Source: Pseudomonas crudilactis
GTDB lineage: Bacteria > Pseudomonadota > Gammaproteobacteria > Pseudomonadales > Pseudomonadaceae
Assembly (NCBI RefSeq): GCF_013433315.1
Contig: NZ_WXVV01000005.1
Span: 62,001-126,000 of the forward strand
DNA: 64,000 nucleotides
Direction of reading: 5' to 3'
Numbering within the stretch: position 1 is the first letter of the stretch; every line of letters starts with the position of its first letter. The notes under the pieces were generated by a model. That model was not told the DNA's origin. It ran no database searches and was given only the letters and a program-made list of their open reading frames with translations. Below are positions 1 to 8,159 of this stretch, in pieces. The position numbers were made by a program, and so were the translations under genes.

Positions 1-377
1 GCGTGTCTGACGCGCGTCTCGACCGTTGCCGAGTTGAAGTTGAGTGCATTCAGAAAGGTCTGGTCCGGTGTTTTTATGCTGGCGTTCGCCGCACTGATGA
101 CCTGCCCGTTGACCGTGGCGCCCAGGGCCTTGAGTTCCACCCGGCTCACCCAGACTTCACCGATGCGCAGGGGGCCGAAATGTTTATCGAGGGATTTGAG
201 TGTGTGTTTTACGCCATCGCCTTCAATGAGTGTGTCTGTTGTTATGTTTGAAAGTGTGGAAGTGGCTTCAGTATTGTTGGCTGCAGGCGCATGAGTATTG
301 GCCGAACGACTGATTGCGGTGACCTGCAGAGTGGGGCCAGGAGGTATTTCGATTGCCGGTTCTATAAGTTTTGCCAC
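1..377 (-). CDS. Hypothetical protein, N-terminal part (cut by window edge)
   Basis: An open frame of 125 codons runs off the left edge on the minus strand. It starts at a GTG (375-377). An in-frame TAA lies five codons upstream, and an AAAAGGAT-type ribosome site sits about 7 bases before the GTG, so the start is well supported. The N-terminus has no signal peptide or membrane segment. The first 50 residues are rich in Pro, Thr, Ala and Asn; the rest looks like short beta strands (for example IGEVWVSRVELKALG), as in a surface or toxin-associated protein. I do not recognise the family. Four ATA isoleucine codons in 125 are unusual for a Pseudomonas core gene and hint at transfer. It lies 118 bases downstream of the toxin-like gene at 496-2544 in the same direction and may be co-transcribed with it. 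Confidence 0.6.
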   Translation of the reverse strand, partial: MAKLIEPAIEIPPGPTLQVTAISRSANTHAPAANNTEATSTLSNITTDTLIEGDGVKHTLKSLDKHFGPLRIGEVWVSRVELKALGATVNGQVISAANASIKTPDQTFLNALNFNSATVETRVRH

Positions 378-495
378 GAGTTGATCCTTTTAATGATAAG
401 CGTTGTGCCGCCCCGGTTTCCGTACCGGTTTGAATAAAGCGTTTAACTGATTTGAATCAGGCGAAGTTGTTGCGAGTACAGGCAGTCAGGCGCAT

Positions 496-2544
496 TTATT
501 CAGGCCAGCTGATGTCATCGCCGAACTCGTCTTTATTTCCGGAAAGTTTGAGTATCGGTTTGCCCGCCGCTTGCGCGGCATCGATCAGTCGATCGTATTC
601 ATCTTGGTTGGCACGCCCTGCGTGGGTTGCCGCTTCGATGCGTTCGGCGTTTGCGCCGGCCTGTTCCTGGATGTCGTAAACGTTCGCCGCTTTGCTCAGG
701 GTTGAATCCAGCAACCAGACGCGCTTGGCGTCCAGACCTTTTTTGGTCACGGAAATCAGGCCTTCGTGATCATCCGAGGGGAACCGGGTGGTCGGAGCGT
801 CGAGGGCAGACGAGTTGAACAGATAGTTCACTTCATGGGGGACCACTTCCAGGCCTCGGGTGTCCAGCACATAGATAAACATTTGTGTCTGGCGCTCCCG
901 GGTCCGTTCGTAGTTGCGTTCACGATCCATCGCGACCGGGCTTTCGGCATCCGACCAGTCGGAAGAGGCGCTGCTGTCGCTGCTGTCGCCTGCATCGCTG
1001 TCAGGGGACGCCTCGTTTGCGGCTCTGCCGGGATACTTGTTGGTCTGGCTGTTGAATCGCAGGTATTCCGGGTCCGGTGCGCTGGCATACATCTGCCCTT
1101 CCTTGAGGCTGAACGTGGCGCTCATCGGTTTGTGCGTGGAGGCTCCGGGACTGTGTGCGTAGCGGGACAGCATAGTGTCGTCATTCGCCAATTCGAACGG
1201 TGTGCGTTCATCCCCGCGAAACAGCGCCGGCACGTCGGTTCGATAAAGGCAGTTGTGCTGATTGCGCAGGTAACCCAGTTTGGCCAACAGCGCTTCGCGC
1301 AGCTCAACGGTCAAGAGACGTTCCGGGTCATACCAGTCATGGCGCGGGTGGCGTTTCAAATGCAGTTCGCTGATAGCATCCTGACTCAGCTGGTCGAGGC
1401 GATGCGGGTTGCCGATGTCTTGCGTCAGACGTTTATGCGCCGTTGCCCACGCCGGCATCGTCAGCTCGTTCTTGAGGTGCTGCTGCAAACGGGTCAACTG
1501 GCCTGGCAGCAAGTTGTATGACTGCAGGAATGTCTCGCGTTCTGTCGCGGTCATGGACGGATGCAGCCAGCGCAGTGAGCTTCCCAGCAACGCCTCAACG
1601 GCGTTCGGCAGGTCTCGTGGCTCGGCCCAGCGTGGCGGGCCGCCCGAAGCCTGGGCCTCGATCCGGAATCGCGCGATGTCCTGGCCTTCCACGGCGTACG
1701 CCTGCCATATCTGATGATCGGTCCATTGCTGCAAATGCGTGGCGGGGGCGCCAAACCCGTTGACGGGCGGGGCGACCTGGATCCATCGGGCGTATTGATC
1801 GCGGAACGCAAACAGTGTGTCGGTTCGCGTTAAGCCCGGTCTCGGTTCAAGTTCGTAATACCCCTGAGCATCCGGAGAGCGATCCGATGGCCTGTAGCGG
1901 TTCGGGTCGATGAATGTCGGCGCCTCCATCGTGCGCGGTCGTTTGGCAGCAGAGGGCTGATCGATCTGTTCGTCCGTGAATGCAGAGCGACGCCTCGGAG
2001 CAGGCTCGCCTGCGGTTTGTGCGGTCTGGCGGACACGGTTGGTGGCAATGTCGTCGGAGGTCAGGCGCCAGGTTGGCCGCCCTTCATTTTTGTAGATGAT
2101 CGGGCCAAGTGCATGACGGTCTTTGAGCAGCTTCAGCCGATAGACTTTGAGTTTTTCGTCCAGATCGACATGCGCGGTGCGCAGGCCTCCGTCGTGTTCG
2201 ACATCGACAAACCGGCGCCCGACGATGAAACGCCAGCCCTCATCGTTGGCGGATTGCATCCCCCGCAGGAAAGGGGCGTGTAGCCAGTATTTATCCACAG
2301 GGTGTTCGTTCGCGTGGCCGTCAATGCTCCGTGTCGGCATTTCGCTGATGTGCAACGTGGCTGGCGGGGGGGAATCGATGGCTGGATCAGTTGTCTGGAG
2401 GCGAGTGGGGTGTGTTGAAACACGGGAATCGAAAGGCCAGTGTGCACGTGTAGAAGTGAAGTCTGGCTGGCGCGCAGGTGGCGTAATGGATTCGATGGGT
2501 TGCGACGATACAGTGGGTGGTTTGCGCGGTGTTTTTGGACTCAT
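496..2544 (-). CDS. Predicted ADP-ribosyltransferase toxin/effector (cholera/pertussis-toxin clade, C-terminal catalytic domain)
   Basis: 682 residues, no signal peptide. Residues 1-70 are a Pro/Ser/Thr-rich disordered leader. Residues about 75-400 are an unrecognised, partly helical region. Residues about 430-620 resemble the catalytic fold of cholera and pertussis toxin A chains. FRGDERTPFEL at 442-452 fits their R-x-D-x-R-x-P-x-E-(I/L) NAD-binding motif, with R443 as the candidate arginine. SATFSL at 475-480 sits where the S-T-S strand is expected. FIYVL at 556-560 is the following strand, and DDHEGLIS at 591-598 occupies the catalytic E-x-E place as D-x-E, with E594 the candidate catalytic residue. 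A Ser/Asp-rich insert (about 510-545) separates the S-A-T and FIYVL strands. Family membership is inferred from motif order and spacing. A secreted or injected toxin is likely, but the delivery route is not visible. The start has only a weak ribosome site. Confidence 0.6.
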   Translation of the reverse strand: MSPKTPRKPPTVSSQPIESITPPARQPDFTSTRAHWPFDSRVSTHPTRLQTTDPAIDSPPPATLHISEMPTRSIDGHANEHPVDKYWLHAPFLRGMQSANDEGWRFIVGRRFVDVEHDGGLRTAHVDLDEKLKVYRLKLLKDRHALGPIIYKNEGRPTWRLTSDDIATNRVRQTAQTAGEPAPRRRSAFTDEQIDQPSAAKRPRTMEAPTFIDPNRYRPSDRSPDAQGYYELEPRPGLTRTDTLFAFRDQYARWIQVAPPVNGFGAPATHLQQWTDHQIWQAYAVEGQDIARFRIEAQASGGPPRWAEPRDLPNAVEALLGSSLRWLHPSMTATERETFLQSYNLLPGQLTRLQQHLKNELTMPAWATAHKRLTQDIGNPHRLDQLSQDAISELHLKRHPRHDWYDPERLLTVELREALLAKLGYLRNQHNCLYRTDVPALFRGDERTPFELANDDTMLSRYAHSPGASTHKPMSATFSLKEGQMYASAPDPEYLRFNSQTNKYPGRAANEASPDSDAGDSSDSSASSDWSDAESPVAMDRERNYERTRERQTQMFIYVLDTRGLEVVPHEVNYLFNSSALDAPTTRFPSDDHEGLISVTKKGLDAKRVWLLDSTLSKAANVYDIQEQAGANAERIEAATHAGRANQDEYDRLIDAAQAAGKPILKLSGNKDEFGDDISWPE

Positions 2545-2895
2545 GGATTACTCGGAGTTGATTGGGTTCATGGGTATTTAAGTTGCTGGTTGAGTACGTG
2601 TGATGTTTGTGTGTTGTATATGAAAGTTTGTCAGTGGTTATTTGATTGTTTTGGTTTTGAAGTTGTGGCGGGTTCAATGTAATTGATTTTTTGTCGGGCA
2701 GTGGGCGCGTTGTTACGATGCTGCGGTTAAATATGTAACTTGAGTTTTATAGAGTGGGGTGATGTAGGTAGTTGGAGTTATTAAGCGAGGAATACTTACC
2801 GGGAAGGTATTAAGGGGGCGTAGGTAGATCGCGCCACTCTTGTCGGAATAATCCTCAAAGAATGGCGGATAGGGGAAAGGGGCAAACAGATCTAA
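2545..2895. other. AT-rich intergenic region upstream of the toxin-like gene
   Basis: These 351 bases contain no convincing gene. They are visibly richer in A and T than the surrounding DNA, especially 2580-2800, with long runs of G/T on the plus strand. Such composition is typical of promoters of horizontally acquired genes silenced by H-NS-like proteins (MvaT/MvaU in Pseudomonas); that link is inference. The promoter of the toxin-like gene must lie here, since the gene to the right (DedA-PAP2) ends at 2896 on the same strand. I could not settle on one -35/-10 pair. Confidence 0.5.
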
Positions 2896-4212
2896 TCAGT
2901 ACGCGTATCGCAATAGTGTGTGGGGCAGGTGGCGAAACGCGAAGAAACCGAACAGTGCCACCAGTGCCGGCAAAATCAGCCACCAGACTTTGAAAGGCAT
3001 TGCATTGAGGGGTCCCTGGCGCTGATTCAGCCACAGGCTTGCAGCACAGACACATGCCGCCAGCATCGCGCCGGCCAGGACATCGGTCGGCCAGTGCGCT
3101 CCCAGGTAAACCCGTGAAAGGGCAATCGCCAGGGCCGGAATGCAGCCAACCAGCAGCCAGGTCAAGCGCATGCGTGGTGGTTGACCGCGGCCAGCGAGGA
3201 CGCCCAGGGTCAGGAACAACGCGAACGAACCCGAGGCATGGCCACTGGGCATGCTGAAGCTGGTAATCGGGTCGGTCAGTATTTCCGGACGAACCCTTGC
3301 GAAAAACAGCTTGGTCACCGTGTTGGCCAGCGCCGTGCACAGCAGGGTACTTGCGGCAAAAATCGCCTGACGCCACTGGCGGCACAGCAACAGCAGACCT
3401 GTCAGCAGAATGCTGAACATCAGCATGTTGCGGAACTCGCCGATCAGGGTAAAGGTGACGGCGATTTCATCCAGCAGCGGTTGGCGATGTTCCTGCACCA
3501 GCGTCATCACGCCTTGGTCGAGGGCTGTCAAATACGGATAGCCGATGAACAGACCGAGCAGAATCAACAGGCTCATGCTGCTGATCCACAGCGTCGCCCG
3601 GCGGTGACGGCGCAGGCTGCTGTTCGCGCTGAGGCCGACCATGACTGCGATGCTGGCAGCAACGATCCCGGCCTCAAGCCAGAAACCCTCCGGCAATGGC
3701 AAGCGAAACGCCGCGCCGGTGGCCCAACCGGGCAACAGATAGGCCAGGCTCCAGCCTGCGGCGGCCAACAAGCTGACGGCGGCGAAGCGCGGGAAGGGCA
3801 TGTCGCACATCCCGGCGACCATTGGCAGCATCGGGCGCAGTGGGCCGATAAAGCGTCCTACCAACAGGCTGGCGATCCCATAGCGCTGGAAATAGGTTTC
3901 GGCGCCGGCCATCCATTCCGGGTGATGGCGCAGTCCCGGCAGGCGTCGGATGTTCTGGTGGAAATGTCGACCGAGAAAGTACGAGATCAAATCGCCAAGG
4001 ATGCCGCCGAGGAAGCCCAGCAACAGGGTTTCACTCAACGACAGCGCGCCGCTGCCAGCCAGCGCGGCCACGGCAAACAGCAGCACCGTGCCAGGCACGA
4101 TCAGCCCCGCAATCGCCAGACATTCGACAAAGGCAACAATGAATACCGCCACAGCCAGCCACTGTGGATTGGCCGCCAGCCAACCGGTCACGCTATCGAG
4201 CCATGGGCCCAT
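2896..4212 (-). CDS. Membrane protein: DedA domain fused to PAP2 lipid phosphatase
   Basis: 438 residues from the ATG at 4210-4212, which has GGAG 9 bases upstream; an earlier TTG (4227) is less likely. The N-terminal half (about 20-190) is a DedA/SNARE-associated domain, with several membrane spans and the conserved GRFIGPLRP stretch near 120. The C-terminal half is a PAP2-type acid phosphatase with all three motifs: K301...RP308-309, PSGH 322-325, and SRVYLGAHWPTD 366-377 carrying the catalytic histidine. DedA proteins act in lipid carrier transport and membrane homeostasis; PAP2 enzymes remove phosphate from lipids such as undecaprenyl pyrophosphate. The fusion probably handles polyprenyl or phospholipid phosphates at the inner membrane, but the substrate is unknown. 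It marks the start of the core region. Confidence 0.85.
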   Translation of the reverse strand: MGPWLDSVTGWLAANPQWLAVAVFIVAFVECLAIAGLIVPGTVLLFAVAALAGSGALSLSETLLLGFLGGILGDLISYFLGRHFHQNIRRLPGLRHHPEWMAGAETYFQRYGIASLLVGRFIGPLRPMLPMVAGMCDMPFPRFAAVSLLAAAGWSLAYLLPGWATGAAFRLPLPEGFWLEAGIVAASIAVMVGLSANSSLRRHRRATLWISSMSLLILLGLFIGYPYLTALDQGVMTLVQEHRQPLLDEIAVTFTLIGEFRNMLMFSILLTGLLLLCRQWRQAIFAASTLLCTALANTVTKLFFARVRPEILTDPITSFSMPSGHASGSFALFLTLGVLAGRGQPPRMRLTWLLVGCIPALAIALSRVYLGAHWPTDVLAGAMLAACVCAASLWLNQRQGPLNAMPFKVWWLILPALVALFGFFAFRHLPHTLLRYAY

Positions 4213-4269
4213 ACAAACAAACTCCAAGCATTGATTGACCCGTGCAGGCTCAGCCTTCGGGTATGTGTT

Positions 4270-4965
4270 TTACCGCAGTAAATAGTCGCGGCCTTCGACC
4301 TGACCGCGTCGCAGCGGGTTCCGCGTGCACCATTGCGCATAAGCTGAGTCGACGAAGCGGTACATCAAGTGCTCGTCACGGCCATGGGGAATGCCCAAGC
4401 GTGTGGTTTGAATGATGTGCGGCGGCGCAGGCCCGGTGTCTTCTACCAGAAGCAATTGGTGATCGAAACGTTTGGCGTCCCACATCGGTACTTTCAAACC
4501 CAGTGCTTTGCACAGCAAGGTCTGACCGGCGCAGAGCTTCTGCGACGGGCGCGGACGTCCCTGGGCATCCGGATTGTTCAGCAGCATCTGCGCCAGGCTC
4601 GCCGGGCCGCTGATTTCATCGACCCACGGATAGGCGGATTTGATCAGTACGGCATTGCCCGGCCCCTGTGCGCTGAAGTTCAGGGAGTCACCCCCGCGGG
4701 CGTAATACATATAGATGTGTCCGCCATCCAGAAACAAAGCCTTACGTTTTTCTGTATAGCCGAGGGAGGCGTGACTGCCTTTTTCTGCGCAGTAATAGGC
4801 TTCGGTTTCAATGATTCGCGCACTGAGCCACAGGTCACCGATCCGATGTCGGATGACTTTGCCGAGCAGATCGCGGGCCAGCACTTGCGCGTCACGATCG
4901 AAAAACGTGTCCGGGAGCCCCAGCGGCAGGCGTTCGGCGTGGTTGCGAACGGTCAGGTTGGACAT
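4270..4965 (-). CDS. mpg: DNA-3-methyladenine glycosylase (AAG/Mpg family)
   Basis: Base-excision-repair enzyme that flips out and removes alkylated purines such as 3-methyladenine and hypoxanthine. The sequence shows the AAG-family core: LARDLLGKVIRH, IIETEAYY (Glu of the catalytic site), HASLGYTEK, an MYYARGGDSLNFSAQG strand and the LIKSAYPW segment. At about 231 residues it is a full-length enzyme. The start is uncertain: ATG at 4965 (MSNLTV) is used here, but a TTG three codons upstream (4974) is possible and neither has a clear ribosome site. It is transcribed toward the DedA-PAP2 gene, 57 bases away, and away from proA. Confidence 0.88.
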   Translation of the reverse strand: MSNLTVRNHAERLPLGLPDTFFDRDAQVLARDLLGKVIRHRIGDLWLSARIIETEAYYCAEKGSHASLGYTEKRKALFLDGGHIYMYYARGGDSLNFSAQGPGNAVLIKSAYPWVDEISGPASLAQMLLNNPDAQGRPRPSQKLCAGQTLLCKALGLKVPMWDAKRFDHQLLLVEDTGPAPPHIIQTTRLGIPHGRDEHLMYRFVDSAYAQWCTRNPLRRGQVEGRDYLLR

Positions 4966-5077
4966 GGCGGGCAATGTTTATCCAGGCTGAAGAGGTCGTG
5001 ATGATAACAACGCACGGCTTAATTGAGCCTGAACACCGGCGAATCAGCGTTCATTTCGACCATCCGCCCGTCACCGC

Positions 5078-5106
5078 TGTTAGTCCCGGGACGCGACAGC
5101 TATAAT
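5078..5106 (+). promoter_or_regulatory. Likely promoter of proA
   Basis: A perfect -10 hexamer TATAAT lies at 5101-5106, 37 bases before the proA ATG. The -35 region at the correct spacing (about 5078-5083, TGTTAG) is poor, so the -35 assignment is weak. It is placed to drive proA-nadD and perhaps the following genes. Confidence 0.5.
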
Positions 5107-5142
5107 CTGCCGCTTTCCTCTTTGCCAAGACCCCAGCAGACC

Positions 5143-6414
5143 ATGACTGAGTCCGTTCTTGACTACATGACCCGATTGGGTCGCGCCGCCCGCGCAGCTT
5201 CCCGGGTCATCGGCCGTGCCAGCACCGCGCAGAAAAACCGCGCCTTGCAGGCTGCTGCCAATGCCCTGGACGCCGCGCGCGCCGAGCTTGCCGCAGCCAA
5301 TGAACAGGATCTGGCCGCCGGTCGCGCCCATGGTCTGGAGCCGGCCCTGCTGGAGCGTCTGGAACTGACCCCGGCGCGCATCGACGGCATGATCGTCGGT
5401 CTGCGTCAGGTCGCTGCACTGCCAGACCCGGTCGGTGCGATCCGTGATATGAGCTTCCGTCCGTCGGGCATTCAGGTCGGCAAGATGCGCGTGCCGCTGG
5501 GCGTGATCGGAATCATCTACGAATCCCGCCCTAACGTGACCATCGATGCTGCCAGCCTGTGCCTGAAGTCCGGCAACGCGACCATCCTGCGCGGTGGCTC
5601 TGAAGCGATTCATTCCAACCGGGCGATTGCCGCCTGCATTCAGCGCGGTCTGGCCGAGGCCGAATTGCCGGCTGCCGTGGTGCAAGTGGTTGAAACCACA
5701 GACCGTGCCGCCGTTGGCGCGATGATCACCATGCCCGAGTACGTCGATGTGATCGTGCCGCGCGGTGGCCGTGGCCTGATCGAGCGCATCAGCCGCGACG
5801 CGCGCGTGCCGGTGATCAAGCACCTGGACGGTATCTGCCACGTTTACGTCAGTGCCCACGCCGATCTGCCGAAAGCTCAACGCATTGCTTTCAACGCCAA
5901 GACTTATCGCTACGGCATCTGCGGTGCGATGGAAACCTTGCTGGTCGATCAAACTGTTGCCAAGGATTTCCTGCCGTCGATGGCCGCCCAGTTCCGCGAA
6001 AAAGGCGTCGAACTGCGCGGCTGCGAGCGCACCCGGGCGATCATTGAGGCTGTTGCCGCCAGCGAAGACGACTGGAACACCGAGTACCTGGCGCCGATTC
6101 TGTCGATTCGCGTCGTCGACGGTCTGGATCAGGCTATCGAACACATCAACCATTACGGCTCCCATCACACCGATTCGATTGTCAGCGAAAACCTCGCCGA
6201 TACCCGCCGCTTTGTGGCGGAAGTCGACTCGGCCTCGGTGATGATCAACACGCCGACGTGCTTTGCCGATGGATTTGAATACGGATTGGGTGCCGAGATC
6301 GGCATTTCTACTGATAAGCTGCACGCCCGCGGCCCGGTGGGTCTCGAAGGACTGACCTGCGAGAAGTACGTTGTGGTCGGTGATGGCCAGTTGCGCGGCC
6401 AGGCGACGGTTTGA
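5143..6414 (+). CDS. proA: Gamma-glutamyl phosphate reductase
   Basis: Second step of proline synthesis: NADPH-dependent reduction of glutamyl-5-phosphate to the semialdehyde. 423 residues from ATG 5143 ([13 protein letters not shown]); the longer open frame upstream is not needed. Family marks include [25 protein letters not shown], the catalytic cysteine C260 in [13 protein letters not shown], and [30 protein letters not shown] near the end, as in the aldehyde-dehydrogenase superfamily branch of ProA. The 3' end overlaps the start region of nadD, suggesting translational coupling. Confidence 0.97.
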   Translation: MTESVLDYMTRLGRAARAASRVIGRASTAQKNRALQAAANALDAARAELAAANEQDLAAGRAHGLEPALLERLELTPARIDGMIVGLRQVAALPDPVGAIRDMSFRPSGIQVGKMRVPLGVIGIIYESRPNVTIDAASLCLKSGNATILRGGSEAIHSNRAIAACIQRGLAEAELPAAVVQVVETTDRAAVGAMITMPEYVDVIVPRGGRGLIERISRDARVPVIKHLDGICHVYVSAHADLPKAQRIAFNAKTYRYGICGAMETLLVDQTVAKDFLPSMAAQFREKGVELRGCERTRAIIEAVAASEDDWNTEYLAPILSIRVVDGLDQAIEHINHYGSHHTDSIVSENLADTRRFVAEVDSASVMINTPTCFADGFEYGLGAEIGISTDKLHARGPVGLEGLTCEKYVVVGDGQLRGQATV

Positions 6415-7105
6415 CTTGACCGGCCTCGACCTGACAGCGCCGCAAACCGGCAACGAGTCCCGCCCCCGGCGCATTGGCGTCCTGGGCGGCACGTTCGACC
6501 CGGTGCACATCGGCCATTTGCGCGGTGGGCTGGAAGTCGCCGAAGCGCTGGCGCTCGATGAGTTGCGCCTGATGCCGAACGCGCGGCCGCCTCATCGCGG
6601 TACGCCGCAGGTCTCGGCGCAGGATCGGCTGGCGATGGTCGAATGTGCGGTGGCCGGATTGCCGCCGCTGGTGGTGGACGCCCGCGAATTGCAGCGGGAC
6701 AAACCGTCCTGGACCATTGATACCCTGGAGTCGATGCGCGCTGAAATGCCCGCCGAGACCCAGGTTTTTCTGCTTTTGGGCTGGGACGCATTTTGCGGCC
6801 TGCCCACTTGGCACCGCTGGGAAGAGTTGCTCCAGCATTGCCATATCCTGGTGCTACAGCGCCCGGACGCCGACAGCGAACCGCCGGATGCCTTGCGCAA
6901 CCTGCTGGCAGCGCGTTCGGTGAGCGACCCGCTGGCCCTGAAAGGGCCGAGCGGACAGATTGCATTCGTCTGGCAGACACCGCTCGCGGTTTCCGCCACC
7001 CAGATCCGTCAACTGCTGGCCAGCGGTAAGTCGGTACGTTTCCTGGTGCCCGACGCGGTCCTGGCCTACATCGATGCGCACGGTCTGTACCGTGCGTCGA
7101 ACTGA
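6383..7105 (+). CDS. nadD: Nicotinate-nucleotide adenylyltransferase
   Basis: Converts nicotinate mononucleotide plus ATP to deamido-NAD in NAD synthesis. Nucleotidyltransferase marks are clear: [16 protein letters not shown] with the (H/T)xGH signature, [28 protein letters not shown], and [22 protein letters not shown] near the C-terminus. The start is uncertain: ATG 6383 is used here and overlaps proA by 32 bases, while a TTG at 6416, just after the proA stop, would give a length closer to the usual 215 residues. The gene order proA-nadD-rsfS-rlmH is conserved in Pseudomonas. Confidence 0.93.
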   Translation: MASCAARRRFDLTGLDLTAPQTGNESRPRRIGVLGGTFDPVHIGHLRGGLEVAEALALDELRLMPNARPPHRGTPQVSAQDRLAMVECAVAGLPPLVVDARELQRDKPSWTIDTLESMRAEMPAETQVFLLLGWDAFCGLPTWHRWEELLQHCHILVLQRPDADSEPPDALRNLLAARSVSDPLALKGPSGQIAFVWQTPLAVSATQIRQLLASGKSVRFLVPDAVLAYIDAHGLYRASN

Positions 7106-7177
7106 ACAAGGCGTGCTTCACTGATACGAATCCACGTGTCGCCAAGCCGCCGAATATACGAGCAAAACGAGTTTTAT

Positions 7178-7672
7178 ATGACTGACAAAGACCAAACCAA
7201 AGTAAAGCGCAAAGGCACATTCAAGAGCGCCCCGCTGCCAGAACCGGTCAACACCAATGAGCCGCTGAAAGGCGACGAACTGGTCAAGCTGGCCGTGGCT
7301 GCCCTGGAAGACGTCAAGGCACAAGACATCCAGATCATCGATGTTCGCGACAAGCAGAGCATCACTGACTACATGATCATCGCCACCGGTACTTCCAACC
7401 GCCAGATCAACGCGATGCTCGACAAGGTTCGCGAAGAAGTCAAAAAGCAGGGCGCCAAGCCGCTGGGCGAAGAAGGCAAGGGCGACAGTGACTGGGTGCT
7501 GCTCGACCTGGACCTGGTGATCGTGCACATGATGACCGCCTCGGCACGTCAGTTCTACGACCTGGAACGCCTGTGGGCCGGTGCCGAGCAAAGCCGCGCG
7601 GCCGACGCCAAGCATCACAGCCCGGAAAACACCCACGAGCATTTCACCAAGCTCAACAAAGACCAGCTGTAA
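7178..7672 (+). CDS. rsfS: Ribosomal silencing factor RsfS
   Basis: Binds ribosomal protein uL14 and blocks joining of the two subunits in stationary phase or starvation. 164 residues from ATG 7178 (MTDKDQTKVKRKG). The N-terminal Lys-rich extension (about 30 residues) precedes the RsfS/Iojap domain with LEDVKAQDIQIIDVRDKQSITDYMIIATGTSNRQ and DWVLLDLDLVIVHMM. It lies 72 bases after nadD and 9 bases before rlmH, so the three are probably one transcript. Confidence 0.95.
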   Translation: MTDKDQTKVKRKGTFKSAPLPEPVNTNEPLKGDELVKLAVAALEDVKAQDIQIIDVRDKQSITDYMIIATGTSNRQINAMLDKVREEVKKQGAKPLGEEGKGDSDWVLLDLDLVIVHMMTASARQFYDLERLWAGAEQSRAADAKHHSPENTHEHFTKLNKDQL

Positions 7673-7681
7673 GGGATTGCT

Positions 7682-8149
7682 GTGCGACTGCGCCTGATCG
7701 CCGTCGGTTCACGCATGCCCAAGTGGGTGGAAGAAGGCTGGCATGAATATGCCAAGCGTCTTCCGTCCGAGCTGGCGCTGGAACTGGTGGAAATACCGCT
7801 CAATACCCGTGGCAAGAATGCCGACGTGGCCCGATTCATCCGCCAGGAAGGCGAAGCCATGCTGGCCAAGGTCGGGCCGAACGAGCGGATCGTCACGCTG
7901 GAAGTCCACGGCAAACCCTGGAGCACCGAGCAGCTTGCGGTCGAACTTGACCGTTGGCGGCTGGATTCGCGCACGGTCAATTTCATGGTTGGTGGCCCGG
8001 AAGGGCTGGCGCCGGAAGTCTGCGCCCGTGCCGATCAGCGCTGGTCGTTGTCGCCGCTGACGTTGCCGCACCCGTTGGTGCGGATCCTCATCGGCGAACA
8101 GTTGTATCGTGCCTGGACCGTGCTGTCCGGTCACCCTTACCACAAGTAA
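7682..8149 (+). CDS. rlmH: 23S rRNA pseudouridine-1915 N3-methyltransferase
   Basis: SPOUT-family methyltransferase that modifies pseudouridine 1915 in helix 69 of 23S rRNA. 155 residues, GTG start at 7682 preceded by AAGGGA. Marks: the [13 protein letters not shown] strand, [19 protein letters not shown], the knot segment [14 protein letters not shown] with the glycine loop, and [20 protein letters not shown] at the C-terminus. It follows rsfS closely, and mrdA starts 10 bases after it, linking ribosome genes to the cell-elongation genes. Confidence 0.96.
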   Translation: MRLRLIAVGSRMPKWVEEGWHEYAKRLPSELALELVEIPLNTRGKNADVARFIRQEGEAMLAKVGPNERIVTLEVHGKPWSTEQLAVELDRWRLDSRTVNFMVGGPEGLAPEVCARADQRWSLSPLTLPHPLVRILIGEQLYRAWTVLSGHPYHK

Positions 8150-8159
8150 TCCAGCCCTC

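Noticed and set aside
2133..2682. Several long frames on either strand in and beside the toxin-like gene
   Set aside because: They overlap the 682-codon gene or its AT-rich leader, lack ribosome sites and show no recognisable protein features.
3181..4281. 366-codon plus-strand frame opposite the DedA-PAP2 gene
   Set aside because: Gln/His/Arg-rich translation typical of the reverse complement of a GC-rich membrane-protein gene; the minus strand has clear domains.
5080..6510. 476-codon minus-strand frame opposite proA
   Set aside because: His/Gln/Arg-rich antisense product; proA on the plus strand is certain.
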